From Myxococcus virescens (GTDB taxonomy: Bacteria > Myxococcota > Myxococcia > Myxococcales > Myxococcaceae), in NCBI RefSeq assembly GCF_900101905.1, contig NZ_FNAJ01000004.1:591869-655868 (forward strand): 64,000 bases of DNA. Direction: 5' to 3'. The notes under the pieces are model-generated. The model did not search any database. It had not been told where the DNA came from and saw only the letters and a list, made by a program, of their open reading frames with translations. The stretch's first letter is position 1; every line of letters starts with the position of its first letter. The position numbers and the translations under genes are program-made. Shown in pieces: positions 1-9,310 of the stretch.

Positions 1-1937
1 TAGAGCGCGCCGGCGGCGATGACGTCTTCGAAGCAGTTCGGCTTGAGCTTCACGACCATTTCCGTGAAGCCGCTGGACTCCATCTGGAAGATGCCGGCCG
101 TGTCGCCCTTGGCCATCAACTCCCAGGTCTTCTCGTCGTTGAGCGGAATCTCGTGCCGCGGGATGTCCTTGCCGTGGTTGCGCTTCACCAGGTCCAGCGC
201 GTGCTGAATCACCGTGAGCGTCTTCAGACCGAGGAAGTCGAACTTCACCAGGCCGGCCGCTTCCACCTCGTCCTTGGCGAACTGGGTGATGAGCGTCTTT
301 TCACCCGGCGGCTGGTAGACGGGCACGAACTCCCACAGCGGCTTGTCGGCAATCACCACGCCTGCGGCGTGCATGCCGGGCTGGCGGTGCAGGCCCTCCA
401 GCGCGAGCGCGATTTCGAGCACGTCCCTGGTCGTGACGGGCTTGCCCTCCACCTCGCCGATGTTGGAGGGCGTCTCCATCATCTCCTTGAGGCGAGGCTC
501 CATCTCGATGGCCTCCCTCAAGGTGATGTTGAGCACCTCGGGAACCAGCTTCGCGATGCGGTCGCCTTCGCTGAACGGCAGCGCGAACACGCGGCACACG
601 TCGCGCAGCACGCTCTTCGCCTTGAGCGAGCCGAAGGTGATGATCTGCCCCACGTTCATCTCGCCGTACTTCCGGCCGACGTACTGGATGACCTCGTCCC
701 GGCGGTCCTGGCAGAAGTCGATATCGAAGTCGGGCATCGACACGCGTTCCGGGTTCAGGAAGCGCTCGAACAGGAGGTTGTACGGGATGGGGTCCACGTC
801 GGTGATGCGCAGCGCGTAGGCCACCAGGCTGCCGGCGCCGGAGCCACGGCCCGGGCCCACCGGGATGTTCATCTTCTTCGCCCAGTTGATGAAGTCCTGG
901 ACGATGAGGAAGTAGCCGCTGAACCCCATCTTCTGGATGACGCCAATCTCCAGCGCCAGCCGCGCCTGGTACTGCTCGCGGTCGATGGGGTACGTGACGG
1001 TGGCCGCCAGCTCCTTGAAGCGCTCGCGCAGGCCCTCGTACGCCAGCTCCGCCATGAAGCTGTCCGGCGTGTGGCTGTCGGGCACCTTGAAGGTGGGCAA
1101 CATCGGCTTGCCCAGCTTGAGCTCCAGGTTGCACTGCTCGGCGATGCGCTGGGTGTTGTGGACCGCCTCGGGCGTGTCCTTGAAGAACTCCAGCATCTCC
1201 GTGGGGCTGGTGACGTAGAGCTTGTCCGTGGAGTGCTTCATGCGCTTGCCGTCCGCCAGCGTCTTGCCGCTGGCGATGCACATGAGCAGTTCGTGGGCAC
1301 GCGCGTCCTCGCGCTTGATGTAGTGCGCGTCCGCGGTGGCGCACAGCGGGATGTCCAGGTCGCGCGAGAGCTGCTTGAGGTTCTCGTTCGCCTTGTCCTG
1401 CTCCGGCATCCCGTTGGACTGCACCTCCAGGAAGAAGTGCCCCGGGTCGAAGATGTCCTTGTACTCCTGCGCGGCGCGGCGGGCGTGGTCCATGTCGCCG
1501 CGGAAGCACGCGCTGGTGACTTCACCACCCAGGCACGCGGTGAGCGCGAACAGGCCCTTGCTGTGCTCGGCGAGCACCTTCTTGTCGATGCGCGGGTGGT
1601 AGTAGAACCCGTGCATGTATGCGGTGGAGGAGAGGTAGCGCAGGTTGGCGTAACCCTCCTCGTTCTTCGCCACCAGGATGAGGTGGTGGGAGACCTTCTC
1701 GGACCGGTCCTCACGCCCCTTGGGTCCGGCGACGTAGGCCTCCATGCCCAGAATCGGCTTGATGCCGGCGTCCTTCGCCTTCTTGTAGAAGTCGATGGCG
1801 CCAAACATGTTGCCGTGGTCCGTCACGGCAACGCTGCTCATCCCCTTCTCCTTCACCGTCTTGATGAGGTCCTTCATCCGGATCGCCCCATCGAGGAGCG
1901 AGTAGAGGGTGTGCAGGTGGAGGTGGGTAAAGGACAT
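1..1937 (-). CDS. dnaE: DNA polymerase III alpha subunit, N-terminal part (cut by window edge)
   Basis: This is the catalytic subunit of the replicative DNA polymerase. The protein starts at the ATG complementary to 1935-1937 and opens with the PHP-domain signature HLHLHTLYSLLDGAIR, followed by VTDHGNMFGAIDFYKKAK, which is typical of bacterial DnaE. About 645 codons are visible out of roughly 1,150-1,200 usual for the family. The frame runs off the left edge at FEDVIAAGAL, just before the YRPGPL motif expected in the polymerase palm. The N-terminal PHP region and much of the palm are therefore present, while the fingers, beta-binding and OB parts lie outside. No frameshift was seen. A long open frame on the opposite strand is a high-GC shadow. 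The family call is firm. Confidence 0.97.
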   Translation of the reverse strand, partial: MSFTHLHLHTLYSLLDGAIRMKDLIKTVKEKGMSSVAVTDHGNMFGAIDFYKKAKDAGIKPILGMEAYVAGPKGREDRSEKVSHHLILVAKNEEGYANLRYLSSTAYMHGFYYHPRIDKKVLAEHSKGLFALTACLGGEVTSACFRGDMDHARRAAQEYKDIFDPGHFFLEVQSNGMPEQDKANENLKQLSRDLDIPLCATADAHYIKREDARAHELLMCIASGKTLADGKRMKHSTDKLYVTSPTEMLEFFKDTPEAVHNTQRIAEQCNLELKLGKPMLPTFKVPDSHTPDSFMAELAYEGLRERFKELAATVTYPIDREQYQARLALEIGVIQKMGFSGYFLIVQDFINWAKKMNIPVGPGRGSGAGSLVAYALRITDVDPIPYNLLFERFLNPERVSMPDFDIDFCQDRRDEVIQYVGRKYGEMNVGQIITFGSLKAKSVLRDVCRVFALPFSEGDRIAKLVPEVLNITLREAIEMEPRLKEMMETPSNIGEVEGKPVTTRDVLEIALALEGLHRQPGMHAAGVVIADKPLWEFVPVYQPPGEKTLITQFAKDEVEAAGLVKFDFLGLKTLTVIQHALDLVKRNHGKDIPRHEIPLNDEKTWELMAKGDTAGIFQMESSGFTEMVVKLKPNCFEDVIAAGAL

Positions 1938-2319
1938 AAGCGCGTTCCGCTCCTGGAGGCCGGGGTGCCGCCGAACACTAGGGCCGTGCTCCCCTGCTCG
2001 CCAGTCCAGTGTTGCCCCTGGCGGAGAAGCGCGGGGGAAGCCGGAAAATCGGCCTCTTGCGGCGTTCCGCCATGAGCGGAAGCCCTGGACGGAACGCTAA
2101 CGGCCCGCCCTCCCCACCGCCCGTCTCCGTGGAACTCACGATGCGTCCAACCCTCAGACGCCGGGACGTGGCCCCTGGGCCGGTGAGCGCACGGGCGGCT
2201 TCATACTTCTTCACGCCTCGTACAAGTCCCAGCAACGGCGGGCCGGCACATTGCCCATCGTCGCCGCGAGGGGTGGCGACTTCACGTGGAGCCGTCCGCG
2301 CTCCACCCAGGAGAAGGCC
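1938..2319. other. Intergenic region between divergent dnaE and the Spy-like gene
   Basis: These 382 bases separate two divergently transcribed genes and should hold both promoters. No convincing small gene, RNA gene or hairpin was seen. Several open frames cross the region but none has a ribosome site or a recognisable product. An AGGAG at 2309-2313 belongs to the downstream gene. Confidence 0.6.
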
Positions 2320-2763
2320 ATGATGAAGAGGTTCGCCGTCGTCGGTTCCGCGATGCTCGCCGTCGCGCTGCTCAGCGGCTTCGCGCTGCGGGGAGGCCCC
2401 CGCTGGGGCAAGGACCCGGAGCGCGTGAAGCAACTCGTGACGTGGAAGCTCGACGACAAGCTGGACACGCTGGACGCCACGGAGTCCCAGCGCCAGTCCA
2501 TCCACGCCGTGAAGGACCGACTCTTCTCCGACGGGGTGCAGCTGATGCAGGAGCACCGCGCGGTGCGCGAGGAGGCCTTCCAACAGCTCGCGTCGGACAC
2601 GCCAGACCAGCAGAAGCTCCACGCCCTGGTGGACGCGCGCATCGAGGCCATGCGCGCCTTCGCTCACCAGGCGACAGACGCCGCCCTGGAGGTCCACGGC
2701 ACGCTGACGCCGCAGCAGCGCCAGGCGCTGGCCGAACAGTTCCGCGAGCACGTAGGCCCGTAG
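2320..2763 (+). CDS. Exported Spy/CpxP-like periplasmic protein
   Basis: A small exported protein of about 147 residues. I chose the ATG at 2320 (tandem with 2323) because an AGGAG lies seven bases upstream and because it begins a signal peptide (MMKRFAVVG, then a hydrophobic stretch ending near FALRGG). The mature part is charged and helical. It contains the LTPQQRQALAEQF motif near the C-terminus, the LTxxQ-type signature of Spy/CpxP and heavy-metal-resistance sensor proteins, which act as periplasmic chaperones or stress sensors. An earlier in-frame ATG at 2251 would bury the signal peptide. The gene stands alone, with no two-component partner beside it. The specific role is inferred from family resemblance only. 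Confidence 0.7.
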   Translation: MMKRFAVVGSAMLAVALLSGFALRGGPRWGKDPERVKQLVTWKLDDKLDTLDATESQRQSIHAVKDRLFSDGVQLMQEHRAVREEAFQQLASDTPDQQKLHALVDARIEAMRAFAHQATDAALEVHGTLTPQQRQALAEQFREHVGP

Positions 2764-2856
2764 TCCGCGCGCACGCCACCGTGGCGTCAGGACAGGTGGG
2801 GTGTGTGCTTGCGGGAAAGGGTGGGCGGGGCGGCGAAGCACGGCTAGTTTAGGTGC

Positions 2857-3654
2857 GTGAATTACACCGACTACGCAAAGCGGATCCGCGCCCACGCCCA
2901 GGTCGCGGACGTCTCCGAATACGGCCGCGTGACGGAGGGGGACCAGGACTACCCCCTCTTCCGGCTCGTCGTCCCGGGGGAGCGTTGGCTGGTCATCACC
3001 TCCGGCTTCCACGGGGAGGAACCCGCCGGTCCCCTCACCCTGGCCGAGCATTTCCCGGCGGTGGCGGCGTACGCGGTGGAGCGCGGCGTGGGGCTGCGCG
3101 TCTACCCCTGCATCAACCCGTCCGGCTTCGAGGCGGGGACCCGGTACAACCGCAGCGGCGAGAAGCCCAACAACGACTTCCTCCGCTACGAAGTCGCCCC
3201 CGGGGAGTGGGTGGGCGAATTGAACGTCGCGCGCCCCATCCTCCGCTGGGCGCTGTATGACGGAGGCCCCAAGGAGACGCGCGCGATACGCAGCGAGCTG
3301 GCGCGCTATGCCGCTCCGGCCGCCGCGCTCGACATCCACCAGGACGACTACCTGGGCGGGGCGTCGACGTATGCGTACACCTTCGGAGACAAGGCCGCCT
3401 ACCGCCCGCTGGTGGAAGCCAGCGCGAAGCACGTCGCGGTGGTGCGCAGCCAGAAGGTGGACGACCACAGCTTCGCCGACGCGGACGGCCTCATCGAGTA
3501 CCACGACGGCAGCGTCACCGACTGGTACGCGCGCCAGGGCGTGCCCTACACGGCCGCGCTGGAGACGACGACGCCGACGCCGCGTGACGTCTGTGACGCG
3601 GTGAATCTCATCTGGATTCGCGGCTTCATCGACCTGGTGGCGCGCGGCGGCTGA
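2857..3654 (+). CDS. M14-type zinc carboxypeptidase family protein
   Basis: A 265-residue predicted metallopeptidase or deacylase of the M14/succinylglutamate-desuccinylase type. It has the HxxE zinc motif in GFHGEEP (H52, E55), a third probable zinc histidine in ALDIHQDD (H161) and a probable catalytic glutamate in TAALETTTP (E236), in the order expected for M14. The substrate pocket residues N-P-S-G and the N-R-S-G segment near residues 88-104 also fit. Translation starts at a GTG (2857), directly before NYTDYAKRI. There is no signal peptide, so it should act in the cytoplasm. The substrate cannot be deduced: it could be a peptide, an amidated amino acid or an N-acyl amino acid. Confidence 0.75.
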   Translation: MNYTDYAKRIRAHAQVADVSEYGRVTEGDQDYPLFRLVVPGERWLVITSGFHGEEPAGPLTLAEHFPAVAAYAVERGVGLRVYPCINPSGFEAGTRYNRSGEKPNNDFLRYEVAPGEWVGELNVARPILRWALYDGGPKETRAIRSELARYAAPAAALDIHQDDYLGGASTYAYTFGDKAAYRPLVEASAKHVAVVRSQKVDDHSFADADGLIEYHDGSVTDWYARQGVPYTAALETTTPTPRDVCDAVNLIWIRGFIDLVARGG

Positions 3655-3681
3655 GGGCGGAGCACCGGACGAAGCGGCGGG

Positions 3682-4884
3682 CTACGGCGACCGCGCGTTG
3701 CCCACCCGGCGCGTCCACAGCGTGAGGAGGTTGCGGACCACCGCGCCCTCGGGGACTTCCGCGCCGTCCGGCACCTCCACCTGGAGGCCCCGCGCGGCCA
3801 GCGGGGGAAAGAGGCTGGCCTCTCCGGGGGGCGTCAGCGGCACGGAGGCATCCGCGGGGCGGAAGCCGAAGGCCAGCGCGCGCTGCTGCACCGGCCGGCT
3901 GTGCAGATAGCGCAGCCACTCCAGCGCGGCCTCACGCTGGCGGGGCAGCACCCAGTCCCCGTCCAGCACCGCCGCCGGATGGTCGCTCCAGGACGTGAGC
4001 GTCGGGTACAGGACCTTCAGCGCCCCCCAGTTCCCCGGCGGTTGGGAGAGCTGGGCGATGGCCAGGTTCTCGTACACCACGGCGATGTCGTAGCGGGACG
4101 GGCCGAAGCGGACCATGTCCGCCATCAGCGCGCCCGTGGACTGCTCGAAGCGGCCCGTGCCCCGCTCCAACTGGCTCAGCCACGTCTGGAACCGCGGCTC
4201 CAGCAGGTCGGCCACCGTCAATCCGCTCTGCTTGCCGTAGAACTCCAGCGACGCCAGCAGCAGCGCCTGGAGCCCGGAGTTGGAGCGCGTGGGGTCCGTG
4301 TGGCCCAGCTTCACGAAGCCCCACTCCGGCTGGCCGCCCACCGCCGGCCAGCCCTGGTCACTGGATACCGCGTCGTGGATGACCTTCCAGGACACCGCGC
4401 CCCCGCCGCTGGCGCGCAGGAGCACCTCCGCCCGGTCCTCCCACGCCACGAAGACGAGCGGCGTCTTCACCAACGGCCGCGGCGCCGCTTCGCCCTCCGA
4501 GGCGAACAGCGGCTCACGCGTGGCGTCCGTGGCCCAGTCCGACTCCAGCATCCGCAGCACCGCGCTGTCGGCGGGGCTCCACACGGTGGGCCGCTCACGG
4601 CCTTCGAGGATGGCCCGCGCGGCCTCCAGCGAGCCCTGGCCCACCAGGTTCACCCGGATGAGCGGATGCGCCTTCTGGAAGTCCGCCGCGGCCTCCTCCA
4701 CCCACGCCTTCTTCTCCGTGCTGTAGAGGAACGTGATTTCCGTCCGCACCGCGCGGGTGGAGACGGGCGCCTGCGCCGCGGGACGCGCCTCTTCCGTTCG
4801 CTCCGCGGCGCGCCGCGACGACAGGTAGAGGGCCCCACCCAACGCAGTGAGCACCCCAATGATGATGAGGACCGCGGGCTTCAT
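3682..4884 (-). CDS. Membrane-anchored extracellular solute-binding protein
   Basis: About 400 residues. I placed the start at the ATG complementary to 4882-4884 (MKPAVLIIIGVLTALGGALYL), which gives a clean N-terminal anchor or signal segment; upstream in-frame codons look non-coding. The mature part resembles type-2 periplasmic binding proteins of the iron/sulfate/molybdate kind: FLYSTEKKAWVEEAAADFQK, then LVGQGSLEAARAI, TDPTRSNSGLQAL and the late IAVVYENLAIAQ. The S-N-S-G segment is typical of oxyanion-type binders. No permease or ATPase genes sit beside it, so it may be an orphan binding protein or serve another process. It lies convergent with the M14 gene and divergent from the lipoprotein gene that follows. 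Confidence 0.7.
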   Translation of the reverse strand: MKPAVLIIIGVLTALGGALYLSSRRAAERTEEARPAAQAPVSTRAVRTEITFLYSTEKKAWVEEAAADFQKAHPLIRVNLVGQGSLEAARAILEGRERPTVWSPADSAVLRMLESDWATDATREPLFASEGEAAPRPLVKTPLVFVAWEDRAEVLLRASGGGAVSWKVIHDAVSSDQGWPAVGGQPEWGFVKLGHTDPTRSNSGLQALLLASLEFYGKQSGLTVADLLEPRFQTWLSQLERGTGRFEQSTGALMADMVRFGPSRYDIAVVYENLAIAQLSQPPGNWGALKVLYPTLTSWSDHPAAVLDGDWVLPRQREAALEWLRYLHSRPVQQRALAFGFRPADASVPLTPPGEASLFPPLAARGLQVEVPDGAEVPEGAVVRNLLTLWTRRVGNARSP

Positions 4885-5054
4885 GGACCGGCTCGCACTT
4901 CTGGGAACGGGTGCTCTGCGCCTGAGCATCCTTGTAGGCAACCTCCGCGACGCCGTACAGGGGCGGCACGTCCGCCTCGAAACCCAGGCCTGGAATCCGA
5001 AATGTCCGCTTCTACACGTTTGTTTGAACACAAATGACATGCCAGAATGGGCGG

Positions 5055-5897
5055 ATGACGCCCAACATTCGGCAGCTCGTGCTTGCGGGCCTGGGCACGG
5101 CGCTGAGCGCGTGCGCGACCAAGCCCGCTCCTCCGGTGGAGCATTATTCGCTCGGCATGTCCCGAGCGGAGTACCGGGACTACAAGAAGGCGAAAGCGGA
5201 CCCCTGTGCGTCCTCGGAACCGCGGTGGCTGGCGGACGAGCTGACGACGGTGAATGGAACCATGGCCCGCTTCCTCCGGGAGACGGAGAACCTCTCCAAG
5301 CTGGACGCGCCGGACCACGCTCGCCAACTGGCGATGATGCGAGAGGCCACCGGCTCGCTTCCGCCCCTCATGGAGGTGCACCGCTACACGCTCAACCGGC
5401 TGAAGGAGTGCAGCTTCCGCAACACGGGGGCCTTCCCGGAGATTGCCCGTCGTGGCCAGGAGCTGCTGACGGAGGTGGATGCCCGGTTGGAAGAAGGGCC
5501 CAAGGTGCTGGCCGCCGTGGCACTGAAGGATGCCCGCCGGCAGTGGCGCGAGGAGATGCCCGAGCGGGAGGAGGCCGCCCGCCGCACCTGGTGCCCGCCC
5601 AACCCCCAGGTGGGGCAGACGGACCTGTTCTACGCGCGGCAGGAGGTGGACGGCCGCAAGCTCTGGCGCTTCTGCGACGGACACCTGGTGGAGCAGCGCG
5701 CCGAAGGTGAGCCCGTGCTCGTGCAGCCCGACAACCTGACGTGGCGCATGCGCCGGCGCATCAAGCCCCAGTCCTACCTGGATGCCGCGCGCGCCTATCC
5801 GACGGCGGAGATGGACCGTCAGCCCGACAGCGTCCCGTCCTCGGGCCAGGGCGCCGCCAAGAAGTCGTCCGCGCCCAGCGACGGCGGCCCGGGCTAG
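5055..5897 (+). CDS. Predicted lipoprotein, unknown function
   Basis: A 280-residue protein with a lipoprotein signal: MTPNIRQLVLAGLGTALSAC, with the lipobox L-S-A-C at the modified cysteine. The ATG at 5055 is preferred over one at 5034 because it begins the signal directly. The mature domain is charged and mostly helical, with a cysteine pair in its later half (WCPPN and WRFCDGH). The C-terminal tail, from about residue 255, is Ser/Gly/Pro-rich. I do not recognise a family. It is transcribed away from the binding-protein gene, with about 170 bp between the two starts. Confidence 0.7.
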   Translation: MTPNIRQLVLAGLGTALSACATKPAPPVEHYSLGMSRAEYRDYKKAKADPCASSEPRWLADELTTVNGTMARFLRETENLSKLDAPDHARQLAMMREATGSLPPLMEVHRYTLNRLKECSFRNTGAFPEIARRGQELLTEVDARLEEGPKVLAAVALKDARRQWREEMPEREEAARRTWCPPNPQVGQTDLFYARQEVDGRKLWRFCDGHLVEQRAEGEPVLVQPDNLTWRMRRRIKPQSYLDAARAYPTAEMDRQPDSVPSSGQGAAKKSSAPSDGGPG

Positions 5898-5964
5898 CCC
5901 ACCGCCTCTCGCGGAGCGCGTGGGGCACTCCCACGCGCTCCTGAAAGCCAGCGACGCCGGCGCC

Positions 5965-6825
5965 TCACGCCTCCAGGCGGGCCAACCGGCTGGCCAGGTG
6001 CGCGTCCTTCGAGGCATCGATGGACTGGGCCCAGGTGGCCAGCGAGCCGCCGCTGGAGGACAGCTGCTCCTCCACGTGCGGCCGCAGGCGCGTCCACCGC
6101 TTGCTCCACCCCTCCTCGGAAGGCGCGCCCGCCTGACCGGGACGCTCCGCCAGCAGCATGCCCATGCGCAGCGCCAGCTCGGGCTGCCCCAGCGCCGACG
6201 CCTGCCGGGCCACGGTCGTCGCGGCGGGGACGGCGTCCGGCGCGGCGAGCCACACCTCGGCCGCGCGGGTGAAGGCGGCCACGTCCAGTTCGCCCAGCAA
6301 CGCGAGCGCGTGCCGCAGCGGGAGCCGGCCGTCCTGCTTGGGAGCGACGACGCGCTCCATCAACGCGGTGAAGGTGCCCGCCAGCTCCGAGTGGGCCGCG
6401 GGGTCCACGCCGCCCAGGGCCCGCAGCGCGCGCTTCGCACGCCGGGCCCGCGACGTCACCTCCCAGCTCCGCCACCCCAGCCGGGCCCGGAGCGCGGCCA
6501 GCGCCTCGGCGGCGGCCTTCAGCGACTCGGGCGTGGGCGTGGCCGCGGGCACGCGGCGGGGGAGCTCCGCCTTCTTCGGCGCGGGCGGTGGCGCGGGCGC
6601 AGCCTCCGCGGCGCCGCCCTCCGTCACCTCGAGGTAGCCCTCGCGCAGCTTCTCAGCGACCTTCTTCTCGTATTCCTTCCGGGCGCCGGCTTCGTCCGCG
6701 AAAGCCTTCTCCCGCCGCTGACCGGCGGTGCCGATGCGGCCGAAGGTGACGATGAAGGTGTTGCCCTTGAGCTCCGGCTCCCAGAACTTGGAGCTGGAGC
6801 CTTCCACGAACTCGAACCTTCGCAT
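5965..6825 (-). CDS. WGR-domain protein
   Basis: A 286-residue protein with an N-terminal WGR domain (about residues 1-80: MRRFEFVEGSSSKFWEPEL, VTFGRIGTAGQ, then the F-A-D-E-A-G-A segment and KYEKKVAEKLREGY-like helix). An Ala/Pro linker follows, then a helical Ala/Arg-rich C-terminal half of unknown fold. WGR domains occur in PARPs and in bacterial MolR-type proteins and bind nucleic acid. The start lies three bases after the stop of the upstream epimerase gene (6829), so the two are probably co-transcribed. No catalytic domain is evident. Confidence 0.75.
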   Translation of the reverse strand: MRRFEFVEGSSSKFWEPELKGNTFIVTFGRIGTAGQRREKAFADEAGARKEYEKKVAEKLREGYLEVTEGGAAEAAPAPPPAPKKAELPRRVPAATPTPESLKAAAEALAALRARLGWRSWEVTSRARRAKRALRALGGVDPAAHSELAGTFTALMERVVAPKQDGRLPLRHALALLGELDVAAFTRAAEVWLAAPDAVPAATTVARQASALGQPELALRMGMLLAERPGQAGAPSEEGWSKRWTRLRPHVEEQLSSSGGSLATWAQSIDASKDAHLASRLARLEA

Positions 6826-6828
6826 GCT

Positions 6829-7824
6829 TCAGAGCATACGCGACGCCGTGCTCTGATGCTCCGCCTTCATCTCCCGGAGCCCTTCTTCACGGGAGCGGCG
6901 GCCCTCGTACCCCAGCTCCCGGCGGGCCTTGTCGTCTCGCACCGTCACCTCCCGCCCCATGAGCAGCACCTCGGTGCGGGTGAGCGGAGGCCGGCCGCCC
7001 AGGCCGAAGGTGCCCCACAGCAAGTCCCCCACCGTGGCCACCGTCGCGGCCACGCCGTATGGCAGGGTGCGCTCGCCCGCGTCCACGCCCTGCGTCGCGA
7101 GCATGGCGGTGATGAAGCCCCGGAACTCCACGGGTTCCCCGTCGGTGAGGAAATAGGCCTCGCCGCCGCGGCCCTTCTCCGCCGCCAGCAGCATGCCCTC
7201 CACGCAGTTGGCCACGTGGCAGGTGGACGTCAGGTAACGGCCGCCGCCGAACCACCGGAAGCGCCCGGTCCGCACCGCCTCCTGGAACTGCGGCAGCAGC
7301 GACGTGTCACCGGCGCCCCAGATGAAGCGGGGACGCACCGCCACGGTGACGAAGTCCGGCGCATTCACGCTGAGCACCCGGCGCTCCGCCTCGCCCTTCG
7401 TGGAGGGGTAGTCGCCAATGGGGCGCTCGGGCAGGGGCATCGTCTCATCCACCCGCACCAGGGGCGAGCCATCCGCCAGCACCGCCTCCGTGCTGACGTG
7501 GACCAGTCGCTTGACGCCCGCGGCTCGCGCCGCCTCCAGCACCCGCTCCGTGCCGCGCACGTTCGTCTCGTAGAACGCGCTGCGCGCGCCCCAGCCCTTC
7601 ACCACCGCGGCGCAATGGAAGACGGTGTCACAGCCCTCCATGCCGGCCTTCAGCTTCTCCACGTCCGACAGGTCGCCCTCGAAGGGCTCCCCGCCGGCCT
7701 CCGTCACCGAGGCCAGCGCCGCGGCGGAGCGCGCCAGGGCCCGAGCGGGCGTCCCGCGCACCTTCAGCGCGGTGAGGAGGTGCCTGCCCACGAAGCCTGA
7801 ACCACCGGTGACGAATGCCCGCAT
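6829..7824 (-). CDS. NAD(P)-dependent epimerase/3-beta-HSD family oxidoreductase
   Basis: An extended short-chain dehydrogenase of 331 residues. The Rossmann motif TGGSGFVGRHL lies at the N-terminus. D-L-S-D and HCAAVV follow, and the catalytic Tyr/Lys pair is in YPSTKGEAE. The start at 7824 (MRAFVTGG) puts the glycine motif at residues 6-14 as usual; an in-frame ATG 42 bases upstream adds no conserved residues. It resembles the 3-beta-hydroxysteroid dehydrogenase/dihydroflavonol reductase subgroup (HVSTEAVL, R-F-I-W-G). The substrate is unknown. It is followed three bases later by the WGR gene. Confidence 0.85.
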   Translation of the reverse strand: MRAFVTGGSGFVGRHLLTALKVRGTPARALARSAAALASVTEAGGEPFEGDLSDVEKLKAGMEGCDTVFHCAAVVKGWGARSAFYETNVRGTERVLEAARAAGVKRLVHVSTEAVLADGSPLVRVDETMPLPERPIGDYPSTKGEAERRVLSVNAPDFVTVAVRPRFIWGAGDTSLLPQFQEAVRTGRFRWFGGGRYLTSTCHVANCVEGMLLAAEKGRGGEAYFLTDGEPVEFRGFITAMLATQGVDAGERTLPYGVAATVATVGDLLWGTFGLGGRPPLTRTEVLLMGREVTVRDDKARRELGYEGRRSREEGLREMKAEHQSTASRML

Positions 7825-7901
7825 TGCCTGCACGCTCCTGTGAAGGACTGCTTGCGCTCCTAGCACTCCCGCGCCGGGCCCGATAGAGCGCCCGGCCCGG
7901 G

Positions 7902-9089
7902 TCAGAACATGTCGCGCAGGGAGGGCGGCGCCCCGGCGAAGAGACTGCCCGCCGCGCGCACCGAGGCATCATCCCCCTCCAGCACGCCCATGGCCCGCAG
8001 CGACGCCGCGGACAGGTGGCCGGTGTAGAGCGGCGCCAGGTACCGCACGTGCAGCCGCAGGCCGCCGTCGCCGCCACGGCGCACGCGCGCCTGACCGTCC
8101 GAGACCTCCAGCACGAAGCGGCCCTGGTTCTCCGGGAAGAGGTCGTCCTCGACGTCCAGATGGAGGGTGCCGGAGAGTCCCTCCGGCCAGCCGCGCGCCT
8201 CCAACGCGGAGGCCACGTCCAGCACCCGCACCATCCAGTGCGTCGCCTGCTTCACCGCGTACGTCTGCTCGCGAAGCAGCAGGAGCAGCGGGTCGTCCAC
8301 GCCGCCGTACCAGAAGACATCCGTGGCCAGGGAACGGTGGTCGCCCAGGAAGCTCAGAATCCTCCGCGCCGCCGCGGGCGTATGGGCCACGACGTCGGTG
8401 AGGAACAGCTCCTGATTGAAGTCCTTGAGCTGCCGGCGGATGACGTAGAGGTAGCCCTCCACACCGGCGCTGCCCTCCACCAGGTAGCCATGTGCCACCT
8501 CGCCGCGCATGTTGCGGACGCGGCCCCATGAGAAGTCCCCGCGGTCCAGCCAGCCCGGCCGGTGACGCGCGTGGCGCTGGTAGCTCAGGACGATAGCCTG
8601 CGTGTCCTTCTCCTCGATGGCCCGGAGCGACAACGCCCGCTCACTGAAGTCCAGCGATGGGACCTGGATGCGAATCTCCTGCCGCGTGCCCGCGTGCTCG
8701 TACCCCACGCGCCGGTAGAGCGGCTGCGTCGCGGGATAGAGCACCGACAGCGGAGCGCCCGTCGCGCGAGCCTCGCGCAGCAGGTGCTGCATCAGTCGCG
8801 TGGCGGTGCCGCGTCCCCGGTGGACGGGAGACACACCCACGCCCCCCACGCCGATGACGGGCACGCTGCGCCCGCCGTACCACTGCCCCATGCGGATGAA
8901 CACGAGCGTGGCCGCCACCTCACCGCCCTCGCGCAACAACCGCAGGTCCGGCCGCGACGCTCGCTGCACCCAGGCTGCGGTGTCGGCGGGGGACAGGGCA
9001 TACGACTGCATCATGATGTCCGCGACGGCGGCCATCTCACGTTCGTCTCTCGGCGGTCCGAAGTCGCCAGGCTGCGTCTCCACTCGCAT
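7902..9089 (-). CDS. Eis-like GNAT N-acetyltransferase with SCP2-type C-terminal domain
   Basis: A 395-residue protein with the three-part Eis architecture: an N-terminal GNAT domain with the acetyl-CoA motif VSPVHRGRGTATRLM, a degenerate second GNAT region and a C-terminal sterol-carrier-like region. In Mycobacterium tuberculosis Eis, a tyrosine and the C-terminal phenylalanine carboxylate act in catalysis. This protein has the tyrosine in PLYRRVGYEHAG and ends exactly in Phe (LRDMF), supporting the assignment. Mycobacterial Eis acetylates aminoglycosides and protein lysines, but the natural substrate here is unknown. The start was chosen at MRVETQPGD (9089); a second possible ATG lies 21 bases upstream. 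Confidence 0.88.
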   Translation of the reverse strand: MRVETQPGDFGPPRDEREMAAVADIMMQSYALSPADTAAWVQRASRPDLRLLREGGEVAATLVFIRMGQWYGGRSVPVIGVGGVGVSPVHRGRGTATRLMQHLLREARATGAPLSVLYPATQPLYRRVGYEHAGTRQEIRIQVPSLDFSERALSLRAIEEKDTQAIVLSYQRHARHRPGWLDRGDFSWGRVRNMRGEVAHGYLVEGSAGVEGYLYVIRRQLKDFNQELFLTDVVAHTPAAARRILSFLGDHRSLATDVFWYGGVDDPLLLLLREQTYAVKQATHWMVRVLDVASALEARGWPEGLSGTLHLDVEDDLFPENQGRFVLEVSDGQARVRRGGDGGLRLHVRYLAPLYTGHLSAASLRAMGVLEGDDASVRAAGSLFAGAPPSLRDMF

Positions 9090-9310
9090 CTCCGTTCCCC
9101 GACGGCGCACGCAGGCACCGCTCGGCCGCCCGCATTCTCAGGACGGCCCGGCCTGCCTGTCGAGCCACAATCCACGACCAGGCAGGCCCGTGCGCCCACG
9201 TCCGGACAGCAGGTGCGCCTCCCGCGCCCGGCGAACAGGCCCACCGCCTCCACACGACGCGCGTGGCGGCTGCGTCACCCGAAGGCGACACGGCTGGTAT
9301 CCTCGCCGCC

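Noticed and set aside
153..2075. 640-codon open frame on the plus strand across dnaE
   Set aside because: It lies fully antisense to the clear DnaE sequence, has Arg/His/Val/Leu-rich low-information composition and no motif; high GC makes stop-free antisense frames common.
4996..5012. GAAATGTCC similarity to the dispersed hairpin
   Set aside because: Only a few bases agree and no inverted partner follows; regarded as chance.
5782..7800. 672-codon plus-strand frame opposite the WGR and epimerase genes
   Set aside because: The minus strand carries the Rossmann and WGR signatures; this frame has only antisense His/Arg/Leu-rich sequence.
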